64,000 bases of DNA from Fulvivirga lutea (lineage in GTDB: Bacteria; Bacteroidota; Bacteroidia; Cytophagales; Cyclobacteriaceae), in NCBI RefSeq assembly GCF_017068455.1, contig NZ_CP070608.1, forward strand, positions 3,904,501-3,968,500. Reading direction: 5' to 3'. The notes beneath the pieces are model-generated. The model was not told the origin of the DNA. It saw only the letters and a list, made by a program, of their open reading frames with translations, and did no database searches. Shown piece after piece: positions 1 through 9,532 of this stretch. Each line of letters starts with the position of its first letter. The stretch's first letter is position 1. A program made the position numbers and the translations under genes.

Positions 1-911
1 GCTACGCTTGAAACTGTAAAATTCGGACTTTGTTTCAGTATTTCCTTAGCCTTTTCCACTCTGTAGCTATTCGTGAAATCAACAAAACTCATTTTTAACT
101 TACTACCGAAAATTAAAGAAAGCAGATGCTTAGGGATATTCAACTCTTCAGAAAGCTTGGAAAGCGAATACTCATTATCAAGGTAAGGCGACTCTTCTTC
201 ATAATACTTCAGAATCTTTGTCTTGTATCCTTCAGCCTGATCTTCATCTAAATTAATGTTCTTGTATTTCGATTCGACATTGAAAATAGCATTGCGTTTT
301 TTTATCAGGTAAAAACTAAGAAAATAGACTACCGCAGAATATACTATAGGTGCATAATAATACGGATTTAACCGTAGTTGATAATTGGAGAAGTAGATGA
401 ACACAAAAACCAATACACCAATTGTAAGTAACAAGCCCCAGGAAAATTGAAGCTTGTTAAAGCTGTTTCGTAAGTTGAGCAGTACTAGTAAAGATATAAT
501 CAGATAGATAATCGACTGAAACAATAACGCAGTATAACCACCCTGGTACCAGAAATCTTCTACAGAAAGCCAGGGAGCAGCCAGGAAAATTATTATCCCC
601 GGGATAAAATGAATCCAATTTAATGGCCTCCAAGAAACTGTATTCTTCATTGAAAGGATGTAGAATAGCAACAATGGGCCAACGAAGTAATGTGCGGTAA
701 AACCCACATTTAAGAACCATAATGGCACATCTTCGGTAAAAATGTACAGCGTTGATTTAATCACTCTTAACCCGAGCATCAGGAATAGAGCACCCAGAAG
801 CTTTGACGACACGCTCCTTTTATCAAAAAAGATTAGAAAGTCGACACCCAAAAATATACTTTGGATACCTCCTACACTGCACACTATTAGAATGATATCT
901 CTAATCGTCAT
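1..911 (-). CDS. Membrane-anchored AraC-family transcriptional regulator (C-terminus cut by window edge)
   Basis: 303 codons are visible and the gene runs off the left edge. Roughly the first 205 residues are about seven hydrophobic segments joined by short loops. From about residue 215 the chain becomes charged and soluble and turns into an AraC-type DNA-binding domain, recognisable at SLSKLSEELNIPKHLLS and FVDFTNSYRVEKAKEIL; the second helix-turn-helix is cut off. This layout (seven-helix membrane sensor plus C-terminal AraC domain) is common in Bacteroidota, and a second example lies at 49649-50743. The start chosen is an ATG (MTIRDIIL) that keeps the whole first helix; no clear Shine-Dalgarno is seen. 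The ligand and targets are unknown. It is co-directional with, but downstream of, the permease gene at 944-3364. Confidence 0.85.
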   Translation of the reverse strand, partial: MTIRDIILIVCSVGGIQSIFLGVDFLIFFDKRSVSSKLLGALFLMLGLRVIKSTLYIFTEDVPLWFLNVGFTAHYFVGPLLLFYILSMKNTVSWRPLNWIHFIPGIIIFLAAPWLSVEDFWYQGGYTALLFQSIIYLIISLLVLLNLRNSFNKLQFSWGLLLTIGVLVFVFIYFSNYQLRLNPYYYAPIVYSAVVYFLSFYLIKKRNAIFNVESKYKNINLDEDQAEGYKTKILKYYEEESPYLDNEYSLSKLSEELNIPKHLLSLIFGSKLKMSFVDFTNSYRVEKAKEILKQSPNFTVSSV

Positions 912-943
912 GAAACGAAAATAGAGAATTCTAATTAATTATA

Positions 944-3364
944 TCATTCATTTCGCAATACGGTTACCGGATTGAGCATGGCAGCGCGTATTACATGATA
1001 AACTGTAGAAGCAGCAGCAAAGAACACGGTTAATGATAAAGTAAAGAGTAAAATGAATGAATTGAATTCGATATGAAAGGCAAAGCCTGAAAGCCAGTCT
1101 TTACCAAAATAAATTACGAAGGGTATGGCTATTAAATTGCCAATTGCCACCAGCACAAGAATATCTTTAAAAATCAATTTCATTATTGATAAAACACTTG
1201 AGCCCAACACCTTACGAATCCCGATTTCTTTAAGTCTCTTTTCCACCATGAAAAAAGACAATGAAACCAATCCCAAAAATGAGATAAACAACGTGAGATA
1301 GGTAAATACTTTAAAAACCTCAAAAAATACACCTTCAGCATCATGTCTCCGGTTAAGCTGACTATCGAGCCAGTAGTAAGAGAATGGTAGTTCTGGAAAT
1401 GTTTGTTTGAATATAGATTCAATTCCTGCAATGTTTTGCTGATAATTGGTTGATTCCATTCTTATCATCATATCCGACAATTCCGTACTGATGTTAAAAT
1501 AGGCCGTTGGTTTAAAATCTTCTTTCAGCGACTCTTGAAAGTAATTATCAACCACTCCAATGATTTCAAACTCCCCCATGCCCATAAACTGCACGCGATT
1601 TCCTAAGGCCGCCTCAGCATTATTAAATTCATAAAGTTCTAAGGCCTTGCTATTAATAATTACCCTGTTGCTATCTGCTTCATTTAAGAAGTATCTTCCT
1701 GCTACTAACTTTGATTGTAGCATTGGAAAGTAATCTTTACCCACAACCATCTTAAAACAAACTGCACTGTTCGATCTTTCATCATCCTCCCCTATTCTGG
1801 CCGTACCTCCACGCCAACCTACTTGTTTTCCCGGCACATCTGAGGTAAAAGCGGCTTTTGATGCATAGCCAGAAGCAATTAACTGATTTTTGAAAAGTGT
1901 AAGCTTACGTTTGTGATCATCGGGGTTTTGAAACAGATCCGAAGCCTCTACTATTAAAGTTTGAGAGGTATCAATGCCTAAATCCTGCTCATTCATGAAC
2001 GAAAACTGGCCGTACACAATTAATGTCCATGAAACTAACCCGGCACTTGCTGCGAACTGCGCAGTTACCAACGCTTTTCTCAATCTGCCCGTAGTTGTGT
2101 TTCCTCCTTTTTGCTTTAAGCTCGCTATTGTTCCAAATCTCGAAATGACTAAAGCGGGGTAAAACCCGGTAATTAACGTACAGAATACCCAAAGAGCACA
2201 AACAAAAAGTATAAAATCATTTGTAATGATATTTGTAAATACCAGTTGAGCATTTGCCAGTTCATTGAACATAGGAATAGCCATCCATAGCAATACAATA
2301 CTCAAGACTATTGAGATAAGATTAACTAATGCAGATTCCAGAAAAAACTGTACAACTAATTGAGACTTCTTTGAACCCAGTGTTTTTCTAATGCCCACCT
2401 CTTTGATTCTTTCTGAGGCTTGAGAAATGTATAAATTGATGTAGTTAACCCAGGCAGTTATTAAAATTACCACCGCCACAATGATCAAAAATAGAATGGT
2501 ATCATAATCGCCATTGGCAGTCATCTCCTGATTTATGTTCGAATGCAGGTGAATGTCTGCTAGTGGTTGAAGTTCAAAATTCACCATTTTACTTCCCCTA
2601 CGCTCACCACCGTGCTTGTCAATAAATGCGGGGAATCTGGAAGTAAGTGACTCGATATCAGCAGAGGGATCAACCTGAATATAAGTGATGTAATCGAACC
2701 AGTTCCAGGCATAGGCATGCTCCTGACCAATAAGATTAACCAAGGAACTATATGAAACCAATATGTCGGCTGGCAAGTGAGTATCATTTCTTTTTTCAAA
2801 TACTCCAGTTATTGTGTATTCGGTAATGCCATCAATCGAATTTATGGAAATGGTTTTATCAATCGGGTCTTCCTCTGGAAAGTAAACTTGTGCTACCTCA
2901 TCAGAAATTACAGCAGTATGCACATCTATTAATGCTGTTTTCGAATTACCCTTGAGCATGTGAAATGAAAACAAATCGAAGTAAGAACTATCTACATAAT
3001 GAATGTGCTTAAATGTTTGAATATTCGATTTGTATTGAACGAAACCACCATCACCGAAACCCATGGGAATTATTCGGCAAAACTTAGTAACCTCTGGCAT
3101 ATCTTCCGTTAAACCGGGGCCAACAGCTGAGAAGGTAGCCGGTGTGTGATAAGGTTTTCTACCTTCAGGAGTGAACAACATTGAAACTCGATAGGTATTC
3201 TCAAAGTCTTTGTGAAAATGATCGTACGAAAGCTCTCGGTAAGCATGAGTTATAATGATTAGGAAGGAGGCTACGCCAACAGAAAGGCCTAAGATGTTAA
3301 TGATGGTAAGCTTCCAGTGCCGATTTAAATTCCTGAAGGAGGTGACCAAGTAGTTGCGAATCAT
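944..3364 (-). CDS. FtsX/MacB-type ABC transporter permease
   Basis: An 806-residue inner-membrane permease with the duplicated layout of the large Bacteroidota FtsX proteins. There is an N-terminal helix (about residues 19-40, in NILGLSVGVASFLIII), a periplasmic MacB_PCD-like domain, a block of three helices with the permease motif GIRKTLGSKKSQLVVQFF, then a fourth helix, a second periplasmic domain and a C-terminal FtsX block carrying EIGIRKVLGSSVLSIMKL. It ends in the family tail RAAMLNPVTVLRNE. Such permeases need a separate MacB-like ATPase, which is not in the window. They are thought to work mechanically on periplasmic lipoproteins, peptides or toxic compounds rather than as classical importers. 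Unlike the permease at 13518-16175 it has no N-terminal prefix domain and no adjacent PadR gene. Confidence 0.93.
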   Translation of the reverse strand: MIRNYLVTSFRNLNRHWKLTIINILGLSVGVASFLIIITHAYRELSYDHFHKDFENTYRVSMLFTPEGRKPYHTPATFSAVGPGLTEDMPEVTKFCRIIPMGFGDGGFVQYKSNIQTFKHIHYVDSSYFDLFSFHMLKGNSKTALIDVHTAVISDEVAQVYFPEEDPIDKTISINSIDGITEYTITGVFEKRNDTHLPADILVSYSSLVNLIGQEHAYAWNWFDYITYIQVDPSADIESLTSRFPAFIDKHGGERRGSKMVNFELQPLADIHLHSNINQEMTANGDYDTILFLIIVAVVILITAWVNYINLYISQASERIKEVGIRKTLGSKKSQLVVQFFLESALVNLISIVLSIVLLWMAIPMFNELANAQLVFTNIITNDFILFVCALWVFCTLITGFYPALVISRFGTIASLKQKGGNTTTGRLRKALVTAQFAASAGLVSWTLIVYGQFSFMNEQDLGIDTSQTLIVEASDLFQNPDDHKRKLTLFKNQLIASGYASKAAFTSDVPGKQVGWRGGTARIGEDDERSNSAVCFKMVVGKDYFPMLQSKLVAGRYFLNEADSNRVIINSKALELYEFNNAEAALGNRVQFMGMGEFEIIGVVDNYFQESLKEDFKPTAYFNISTELSDMMIRMESTNYQQNIAGIESIFKQTFPELPFSYYWLDSQLNRRHDAEGVFFEVFKVFTYLTLFISFLGLVSLSFFMVEKRLKEIGIRKVLGSSVLSIMKLIFKDILVLVAIGNLIAIPFVIYFGKDWLSGFAFHIEFNSFILLFTLSLTVFFAAASTVYHVIRAAMLNPVTVLRNE

Positions 3365-3519
3365 AGACTATATTTTTCACCTAAATTGTGGATTGCGCAA
3401 TTGCAGCTATGTTTAATTAATTAATTCGCAAGTCTGATAAATTAAATGACCGTATTTGTATATGGGTAAAAATGAATATTATTTAAATTCAACTACTTAA
3501 AACCCAAATTTATTGATCG

Positions 3520-3969
3520 ATGAAGAAGCTATTAATTTTAACCCTTTTAATTACGCTAGCATTAACGGAAGTATCCTATTCCCAATCCGAATTTAAAGTT
3601 ATCACCGTGGTAGAATCCATTGTTCCTGGAGGATTAGGAAGGTCACGACTTATTGAAAACACCAGTGATGTTGACATTGAAGAGTTCACTACTGAAAGAA
3701 CTGATGGTAAAAAAAGTGATCAGGGCAGTATTAAGAGAAAAGATGCTAAAGTAGACGAATTTGAAGAGTCAAAACTTTTAAACTTTTACTCTTTAACAGG
3801 TATAAACTTTCAAAATATAGCTTCGAATGATGCCCTCATAACCTCGAAAATAAATCAAATGCTAGCCGAGGGCTGGGATTTAGTATTTGTAACAAGTGCT
3901 GCGGAGAGTGATGCCGGTAAAGATGATGGCGATGGTATTTACATCACAAGGTTATTTTTTAAGAGATAA
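3520..3969 (+). CDS. Small secreted protein, DUF4177-like C-terminus
   Basis: 149 residues with a clear signal peptide (MKKLLILTLLITLALTEVSYSQ) and a mature domain of about 125 residues. The C-terminal stretch INQMLAEGWDLVFVTS followed by IYITRLFFKR has the form of DUF4177-type domains: a helix ending in a 'GWxLV' turn and a last strand ending in basic residues. The middle is charged and low in hydrophobicity. Function is unknown; the DUF4177 resemblance is by eye and not certain. It stands alone between a divergent permease gene and a lipoprotein gene, with its own upstream AT-rich region. Confidence 0.7.
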   Translation: MKKLLILTLLITLALTEVSYSQSEFKVITVVESIVPGGLGRSRLIENTSDVDIEEFTTERTDGKKSDQGSIKRKDAKVDEFEESKLLNFYSLTGINFQNIASNDALITSKINQMLAEGWDLVFVTSAAESDAGKDDGDGIYITRLFFKR

Positions 3970-4047
3970 TGAACAGTGGCTATTTGCTTGGTATTTTCTT
4001 ACCAAAAAGTCTTTTTGTAACTTCCATTGGAATTAACCGATTCAGCT

Positions 4048-4644
4048 ATGAGCACTTTTAAACTAACCTTATCATTATCCCTTATTGTTTTATCCCTGTC
4101 AAGCTGTGAAGCACAAATACCGAACAAAGAACAACAAATTGCCTCAGCTGTGATGGCTGCACCAGAAGAAAAGCGAGCAGATGCCACCGTCATGGGATAT
4201 AATGACAAAAATGAGTTGGTCATCATCAAACTAGGAACTAACGAATTAATTTGTCTTGCTGATGATCCTCAAAAAGAAGGCTACAATTCGTCTTGCTATC
4301 ACAAAGATTTAGAGCCTTTCATGGCACGAGGAAGAGAACTACAAGCTGAAGGGAAATCAAGGGAGGAAATTTTTGATATTCGTGCTAAGGAAGCTGAAGA
4401 AGGTAAATTAATTCTACCAAAGAACCCTGCAACACTTCACGTTTTATCAGGTGCGAATGGGTATTATGATGCCGAAAAAGGGGAAGTGGTTAACGCCAAT
4501 TTAAGGTATGTAGTTTATATTCCTTACGCCACTCAGGAGTCAACTGGTCTGCCAATCAGGCCGCTTGTGCCTGGCGGACCTTGGATTATGGACCCGGGAA
4601 CACATAGAGCACATATTATGGTTACACCGCCTGTAGATAATTAA
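4048..4644 (+). CDS. Uncharacterised lipoprotein
   Basis: The start at 4048 (MSTFKLTLSLSLIVLSLSSC) is preferred over an ATG at 4027 because it gives a compact signal peptide ending in a lipobox (LSSC), so the protein should be lipid-anchored in the outer membrane or periplasm. The mature part is about 178 residues, rich in charged residues. Landmarks are VMGYNDKNELVIIKLGTNEL, a cysteine pair region (LICLADDP, SSCYHKDLEPF), and a C-terminal segment with GGPWIMDPGTHRAHIMV. I do not recognise a named family. The gene is convergent with the response regulator at 4641 and overlaps its end by 4 bases. Confidence 0.7.
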   Translation: MSTFKLTLSLSLIVLSLSSCEAQIPNKEQQIASAVMAAPEEKRADATVMGYNDKNELVIIKLGTNELICLADDPQKEGYNSSCYHKDLEPFMARGRELQAEGKSREEIFDIRAKEAEEGKLILPKNPATLHVLSGANGYYDAEKGEVVNANLRYVVYIPYATQESTGLPIRPLVPGGPWIMDPGTHRAHIMVTPPVDN

Positions 4645-5408
4645 GATCCTAGCCAGTTCTTAAAATCGGTGGCTTTTTCCGCACTAATAGTAACGGGCTC
4701 TTCAGGTTTATGAGTTAACTCCACAAGCAACTTACCTTTGTGGTATTTATGAGTTGCCTGAATAGCAGTGAAACCAATTAAATATTGGCGATTGGCTCTA
4801 TAAAATCGCTCAGGATCCAGTTGGTTAACAAGCTCGTCCAGGTTATAATCCATCAAATACTTCTTATCGTCTAGTGTTACAAGGTAAACCACTCCATTTT
4901 TGGTGAAGAAATAAGCAATGTCACTGGTTTCTACTGAAAGAAGTTTCTCGCCTTGCTTCAACAAAAATCTTGACTTGAATTTCCTGTCATCCATTCTAAT
5001 TTTACCAATCAGTTCATTTAAATCAACAGCAGCATTGGTACTACCAAACGTATTTTTCAGGTCGTTATATTTTTGTAAGCTTTGAGCTAAATCTTCTTTT
5101 TTAATGGGTTTGAGTAGGTAATCGATGCTACTCACCTTAAAGGCCTTTAGCATATACTCATCAAATGCTGTGGTGAATATGACTGGTTTGGTGATCTTAA
5201 TTTTCTCGAAAATCTCGAAGCTAATTCCATCACTCAACTGAATATCCATGAAGATGAGGTCAGGCTCATTATGATTTCTCAACCACATCACGGATTCTTC
5301 CACACTGTCGATTACCTCTACAATCTCAATATCCGGATTGATTTCCTCCAGCACTTTCTGAAGCCTTCTGAATGCTGGCGCTTCATCTTCTATGATGAGT
5401 ATTTTCAT
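4641..5408 (-). CDS. LytTR-family response regulator
   Basis: 255 residues. An N-terminal receiver domain has the acidic pair in IIEDEAPAF, the phosphorylation aspartate D55 in LIFMDIQLSDG, and the conserved lysine in LLKPIKKED. A C-terminal LytTR DNA-binding domain (about 140-250) contains FLLKQGEKLLSVETSDIAYF and the signature FYRANRQYLIG. It is the partner of the upstream kinase gene, with a 4-base stop/start overlap, forming a LytS/LytR-like two-component system. Which genes it controls cannot be read from the window; the divergent TonB receptor at 6704 is a neighbour and a plausible but unproven target. Confidence 0.95.
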   Translation of the reverse strand: MKILIIEDEAPAFRRLQKVLEEINPDIEIVEVIDSVEESVMWLRNHNEPDLIFMDIQLSDGISFEIFEKIKITKPVIFTTAFDEYMLKAFKVSSIDYLLKPIKKEDLAQSLQKYNDLKNTFGSTNAAVDLNELIGKIRMDDRKFKSRFLLKQGEKLLSVETSDIAYFFTKNGVVYLVTLDDKKYLMDYNLDELVNQLDPERFYRANRQYLIGFTAIQATHKYHKGKLLVELTHKPEEPVTISAEKATDFKNWLGS

Positions 5409-6460
5409 GCTGAAACTAGACTTTTTTCGCTAACTACATTCAAAAGAGGAACGGCCACCATAAAATTGCCATGTGTGACAATCACGTCAATATTATAATC
5501 TCCAAAATAGGCATAGCGTTTTCTGATATTTTGCAAGCCGGTTTTTGTAGATTTTTCGATTGATTTCTTCTCCTGAAGGTTATTCTTCACAATAAGTGAT
5601 TTTCCATTTTCAGCGTATATTTCTATGTGTAGTGGATGCGCTTTTGATATCACATTATGCTTAATTGAATTTTCAACCAGCATCTGCAACGTGAGTGGAG
5701 CTATACTTTTTTCCATATAACTATCAGCCACTCGAATATCTACTGACAGGTTTTCAGGATAGCGCATCTGAAGAAGAAAAATATACGCTTTCACAAAAGC
5801 TAATTCATCTTCCAATGACACCAACTCTTTCTCTTTATTCTGCAAAATATAACGATACACCTCCGAGAGTTTCTCCGTGAAATTCACAGCCAAATTTTGG
5901 TCTTCAGCTATGAGAGTAGTTAAGGTATTCAGACTATTAAATAAAAAATGTGGACTCATCTGATTTTGTAATACCTCGAATTGTGTTCGAATCTGCTGAT
6001 TTTTAAGCTCCTCATTTAACCGGATTGAATTTTTCCACTGCTCAAAGAAGTATACGTTTTCATATACCGATCCTACAACTGAAGCGGTAATAACGTTAAT
6101 CACGGCATTTCCGGCTAAATAAGAGAAAGAGAAAATATCCTGATCTTGATTAAAGTTAAAGATTGAACATAAAATTGGATCTGCCACAGTCATAAAAGAA
6201 ACCAAAGAAACAAATGTGATCAATAATCTTTTGGGGGTTTGTCTAATCTGTGGAAATCTCCTTCTGAAGTACATGAACATGGCGAATGCCGCATTCCAAT
6301 AGGTAGCTGTAAATATGAATGAGGTAAAGTATTTCTCTAATGGTGTTTGTCCTTCGTCAATACCATGAATTAACATCATAATATAAGACAATATAAAGAT
6401 GCCTATCCAACGAACGTAAACCTCCTTAAAAGTAATTCCTGCTATTTTCATCAGCTTCAA
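5405..6460 (-). CDS. Sensor histidine kinase of the LytS/YehU (His_kinase) type
   Basis: 351 residues. The N-terminal half has four predicted membrane helices (around residues 15-33, 45-64, 78-98, 112-132). A His_kinase dimerisation segment follows with QMSPHFLFNSLNTL, where H171 is the phospho-acceptor. A HATPase_c domain carries the N-box LQMLVENSIKHN and the glycine motif TGLQNIRKRY. This family pairs with LytTR response regulators, and here the regulator gene follows with a 4-base overlap. There is no periplasmic sensor domain, so the signal is probably sensed in the membrane. The 243-base gap to the divergent TonB receptor holds the control regions of both. Confidence 0.95.
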   Translation of the reverse strand: MKLMKIAGITFKEVYVRWIGIFILSYIMMLIHGIDEGQTPLEKYFTSFIFTATYWNAAFAMFMYFRRRFPQIRQTPKRLLITFVSLVSFMTVADPILCSIFNFNQDQDIFSFSYLAGNAVINVITASVVGSVYENVYFFEQWKNSIRLNEELKNQQIRTQFEVLQNQMSPHFLFNSLNTLTTLIAEDQNLAVNFTEKLSEVYRYILQNKEKELVSLEDELAFVKAYIFLLQMRYPENLSVDIRVADSYMEKSIAPLTLQMLVENSIKHNVISKAHPLHIEIYAENGKSLIVKNNLQEKKSIEKSTKTGLQNIRKRYAYFGDYNIDVIVTHGNFMVAVPLLNVVSEKSLVSA

Positions 6461-6576
6461 ATTTGTACAAAATACGATTTTCTGGTAATAAGATGGAACA
6501 CAATCTCAACTCAAACCGGATAATTAACATTTGAAACCTAATTTATTTCATTTGAAGCAATACTTACTTCCCAATA

Positions 6577-6634
6577 GAAGCCATGCAGCGTAAATCATAA
6601 ATAATCCTGTCTCATTTTACTTATTTATGGCTTC
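6577..6634. other. Nested inverted repeats in the leader of the TonB receptor gene
   Basis: A perfect 8-base inverted pair (gaagccat at 6577-6584, atggcttc at 6627-6634) encloses a perfect 9-base pair (cataaataa at 6596-6604, ttatttatg at 6621-6629). The two right arms overlap, so only one of the two stems can form at a time. It lies 70 bases upstream of the receptor start and 117 upstream of the kinase start. It could be an alternating leader structure or an operator. No thymine tract follows, so it is not a classic terminator. Confidence 0.35.
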
Positions 6635-6703
6635 ACCTAAAAACTCATTTCTTAAAATTGATCAGCCTCATACATTGGTCTCAGATTCAAACAAAAAAAG
6701 AAA

Positions 6704-9124
6704 ATGAAAAATCTCAGACCTTTATTTTTAGTATGTCTTGGCTTTCTATCCTTTAATCTACAAGCTCAAACGCAAGTAGTAAAAGGCACAATCATAGATC
6801 AACAGGCAGAGTACCCAATTATTGGGGCATCAATTATAGTAGCTAACAGTGAACCTCTCATCGGAACCGTAACGGATTTAGAGGGTAATTTCCGTTTAGA
6901 AAAAGTACCCGTTGGCAGACAAACACTTATTGTCCAATATGTAGGTTACAAAAGTATCACTCTACCAAACGTTCTTGTCACATCAGGTAAAGAAGTAGTG
7001 CTAAATGTAAAACTGGAAGAGTCGGTTGAGAAGCTTGATGAAATTGTAATAACGGCAGATGCAAATAAGGACTTACCTCTAAATGATTTAGCCAAGGTAA
7101 GTGGCAGAACGTTTAACCTGGAAGAAACTCTTCGTTTTTCAGGTGGAAGAAATGATGTAGCTAGATTAGCCACTTCGTTCGCAGGTGTAAGTGCACCAGA
7201 TGATTCACGAAACGATATTGTGGTAAGAGGAAATTCTCCCACTGGGTTATTATGGAGAATTGAAGGTATTCCTATGCCAAACACCAATCACTTTGCTGCT
7301 TTTGGTACTACAGGTGGCCCTGTAAATGCATTGAATCCGAATTTATTGGCCACTTCCGATTTTCTTACCGGTGCTTTTCCTGCAGAATATGGTAATGCCA
7401 CTTCTGCTGTTTTTGATGTAGGCTTCAGAGATGGCAACAAAGATAAATTTGAATTTACCGGACAACTAGCTGCCTTTAGTGGATTGGAGTTTATGGCAGA
7501 AGGGCCCGTTTTTAAAGAAACAGGAGGTTCATTTATTGCTTCTTACAGATACGGTATAGCCAGTTTAGCCGCTACCGGCACAAGCGCTACACCATTTTTT
7601 CAGGACTTTTCTTTTAAACTGAATAGCGGCAACACGAAGAGTGGAAAATGGGAATTATTTGGCCTTGGAGGTATAAGCAACATCGATTTTCTTGGCGATG
7701 AAATTGAAGAAGATGATCTATTTGCCAACCCGAATGAGGATGCTTTTGTTGAAAACGGACTTGGACTCATTGGTTTGAGTAATACCATCAAACTCAACAA
7801 AACCACCTTTCTTAAAACTACAGTAGGTGTTAATTACAATTCTTCCGATTTCGATCAGGACAATTTATTTAGAAGTGAACCAAATGGTCCAATAACCGGA
7901 AAATATCGTGCAACAGAATCGGAGCAACAAGAAAATAGGCTTACTCTATCATCTACTTTAAACAAAAAGTTTAACGCGAAATGGAGTTTAACAACGGGTT
8001 TCTTAAATGAAACTTACGATTTGAAGATCGATACTAAAAATGCCGATAATAGAAACCTCGCTGATGAGGGCCTTGACAATAATAACGATGGTATTCCCGA
8101 TCTACTACCACAAGTATTGTTTGTAGATGACCAGTATAATTTAACACAAGTATTCGCACAGGCAGAAAATAACATCACTGATGATTTAAGCCTTACGTTT
8201 GGATTACATGGCCAGTATTTGGACTATACTGAAGATTTTATTGCTGAACCAAGAATTGGACTTAGCTGGCAAGCCAGACCTAACCAACGTTGGAGCGTAG
8301 GCTACGGACTGCATTCTCAGGTAGTGCCTGGCCCCGTTTTATTCTACACCGAATTTGACCCAGCGAACAACACATTTGAACGTACTAATGACGAGTTAGA
8401 CTTCATTAAAAGCCACCACTTTGTATTGGCTTACGATAGGAATTTAGGCACTGACTGGAGGTTAAAAGCTGAGGCGTATTATCAAAGCTTGTTCGATGTG
8501 CCAGTGGAGTCAACCCCTTCCAGCTATTCTGTTATCAATGAAGGTTCAGATTTTGAGTTCAGGGAAAAAGGCAACTTAGTGAATGATGGCACTGGCTTTA
8601 ATACTGGTGTAGAACTCACTATTGAAAAGTTCTTCAGCAAAGGTTACTACCTACTTTCAACAGCATCAGTGTTTAACTCCAAATACGAAGGTAGCGATGG
8701 CGTAGAAAGAAATACTGCTTATAATGGAAATTATGTATACAATTTACTGCTAGGAAAAGAATGGAAATTTGGTCCTGGGGGTAAAAACGCCTGGACTTTC
8801 GATACCAAATTCACCACTGCGGGTGGCAGACCGTATACGCAAATCAACCTTCAGGAAACTATCAATAATGGTGGGCGCGAAGTGTTTAACGAAAATAGGG
8901 CCTACGAAGAATCATTAGCTGATTACGTACGATGGGATGTAAAATTTGGAGTTCGATTAAATAGCAAAAACAAAAATATTTCACATCAATTTTTTGTAGA
9001 TCTTCAGAACGTTTTAGGAATTGAAAATGAGTTTACCAGAAGGTATAACGAAGTAACCGGCAGAGTGGACGTGGTAGAGCAAAATGGTTTCTTCCCAGAT
9101 GTGATGTATAGAATACAGTTTTAA
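6704..9124 (+). CDS. TonB-dependent outer-membrane receptor with carboxypeptidase-like N-terminal domain
   Basis: 806 residues. A signal peptide ends at LQAQ (residue 22), followed by a CarboxypepD_reg-like beta-sandwich (about 25-110, starting VVKGTIIDQQAEYPIIGASI). The plug domain (about 120-240) includes DIVVRGNSPTGLLWRIEGIP, and the rest is a beta-barrel ending in an aromatic residue (MYRIQF), as outer-membrane proteins do. It takes up an unknown large or chelated substrate using TonB/ExbBD energy. The stop codon overlaps the next gene's start by one base (TAATG), and four more co-directional genes follow to 10947, suggesting an operon. The leader holds the inverted repeats at 6577-6634. 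No SusD partner is present, so a glycan-uptake SusCD system is unlikely. Confidence 0.92.
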   Translation: MKNLRPLFLVCLGFLSFNLQAQTQVVKGTIIDQQAEYPIIGASIIVANSEPLIGTVTDLEGNFRLEKVPVGRQTLIVQYVGYKSITLPNVLVTSGKEVVLNVKLEESVEKLDEIVITADANKDLPLNDLAKVSGRTFNLEETLRFSGGRNDVARLATSFAGVSAPDDSRNDIVVRGNSPTGLLWRIEGIPMPNTNHFAAFGTTGGPVNALNPNLLATSDFLTGAFPAEYGNATSAVFDVGFRDGNKDKFEFTGQLAAFSGLEFMAEGPVFKETGGSFIASYRYGIASLAATGTSATPFFQDFSFKLNSGNTKSGKWELFGLGGISNIDFLGDEIEEDDLFANPNEDAFVENGLGLIGLSNTIKLNKTTFLKTTVGVNYNSSDFDQDNLFRSEPNGPITGKYRATESEQQENRLTLSSTLNKKFNAKWSLTTGFLNETYDLKIDTKNADNRNLADEGLDNNNDGIPDLLPQVLFVDDQYNLTQVFAQAENNITDDLSLTFGLHGQYLDYTEDFIAEPRIGLSWQARPNQRWSVGYGLHSQVVPGPVLFYTEFDPANNTFERTNDELDFIKSHHFVLAYDRNLGTDWRLKAEAYYQSLFDVPVESTPSSYSVINEGSDFEFREKGNLVNDGTGFNTGVELTIEKFFSKGYYLLSTASVFNSKYEGSDGVERNTAYNGNYVYNLLLGKEWKFGPGGKNAWTFDTKFTTAGGRPYTQINLQETINNGGREVFNENRAYEESLADYVRWDVKFGVRLNSKNKNISHQFFVDLQNVLGIENEFTRRYNEVTGRVDVVEQNGFFPDVMYRIQF

Positions 9125-9528
9125 TGATGGCTTTCGAAGTACGACTAAATGATCAGGCAAGGCTTCAATTAGGTGAAGAAATTAGATTTCTTCACCTGAA
9201 GTCTCAATTCACTTCAGATACTGGTTTTCAGCAACTTCTCATTAACAACTTAAAAAGTTATATATCTTCATTTGAACTGGAACGCCTATTAATTGAAGTG
9301 CCTACGTTAAACTCTGAAAGCAACGAACAACTTAAACTAGCTTTTGAAAATATAATTAAACCACGCATCAAAATTAAAGTTGCCTTGATTATAGGTGTGG
9401 CAACTGATGCAGAGAGCTTAACAGAGTTAAAATTGATTCTGGGCAATTTTATTAATGCCTTTACTTTTAAAATTTTAAATACTGTCGAAGCCGGAGTAGA
9501 CTGGCTAACGGAACAACCTAAACAATAA
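9124..9528 (+). CDS. Small cytoplasmic protein, possibly STAS/SpoIIAA-like
   Basis: 134 residues, no signal peptide or membrane segment. The alternation of strands and helices (LERLLIEVPTL, IKVALIIGVATD) and the C-terminal FKILNTVEAGVDWLTE resemble STAS/SpoIIAA-like single-domain proteins, in which the last helix often carries a similar 'ea..WL' ending. This assignment is by eye and weak. The gene starts inside the receptor's stop codon and is followed 4 bases later by another small gene, so it is translated as part of the receptor operon. Confidence 0.6.
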   Translation: MMAFEVRLNDQARLQLGEEIRFLHLKSQFTSDTGFQQLLINNLKSYISSFELERLLIEVPTLNSESNEQLKLAFENIIKPRIKIKVALIIGVATDAESLTELKLILGNFINAFTFKILNTVEAGVDWLTEQPKQ

Positions 9529-9532
9529 AATC

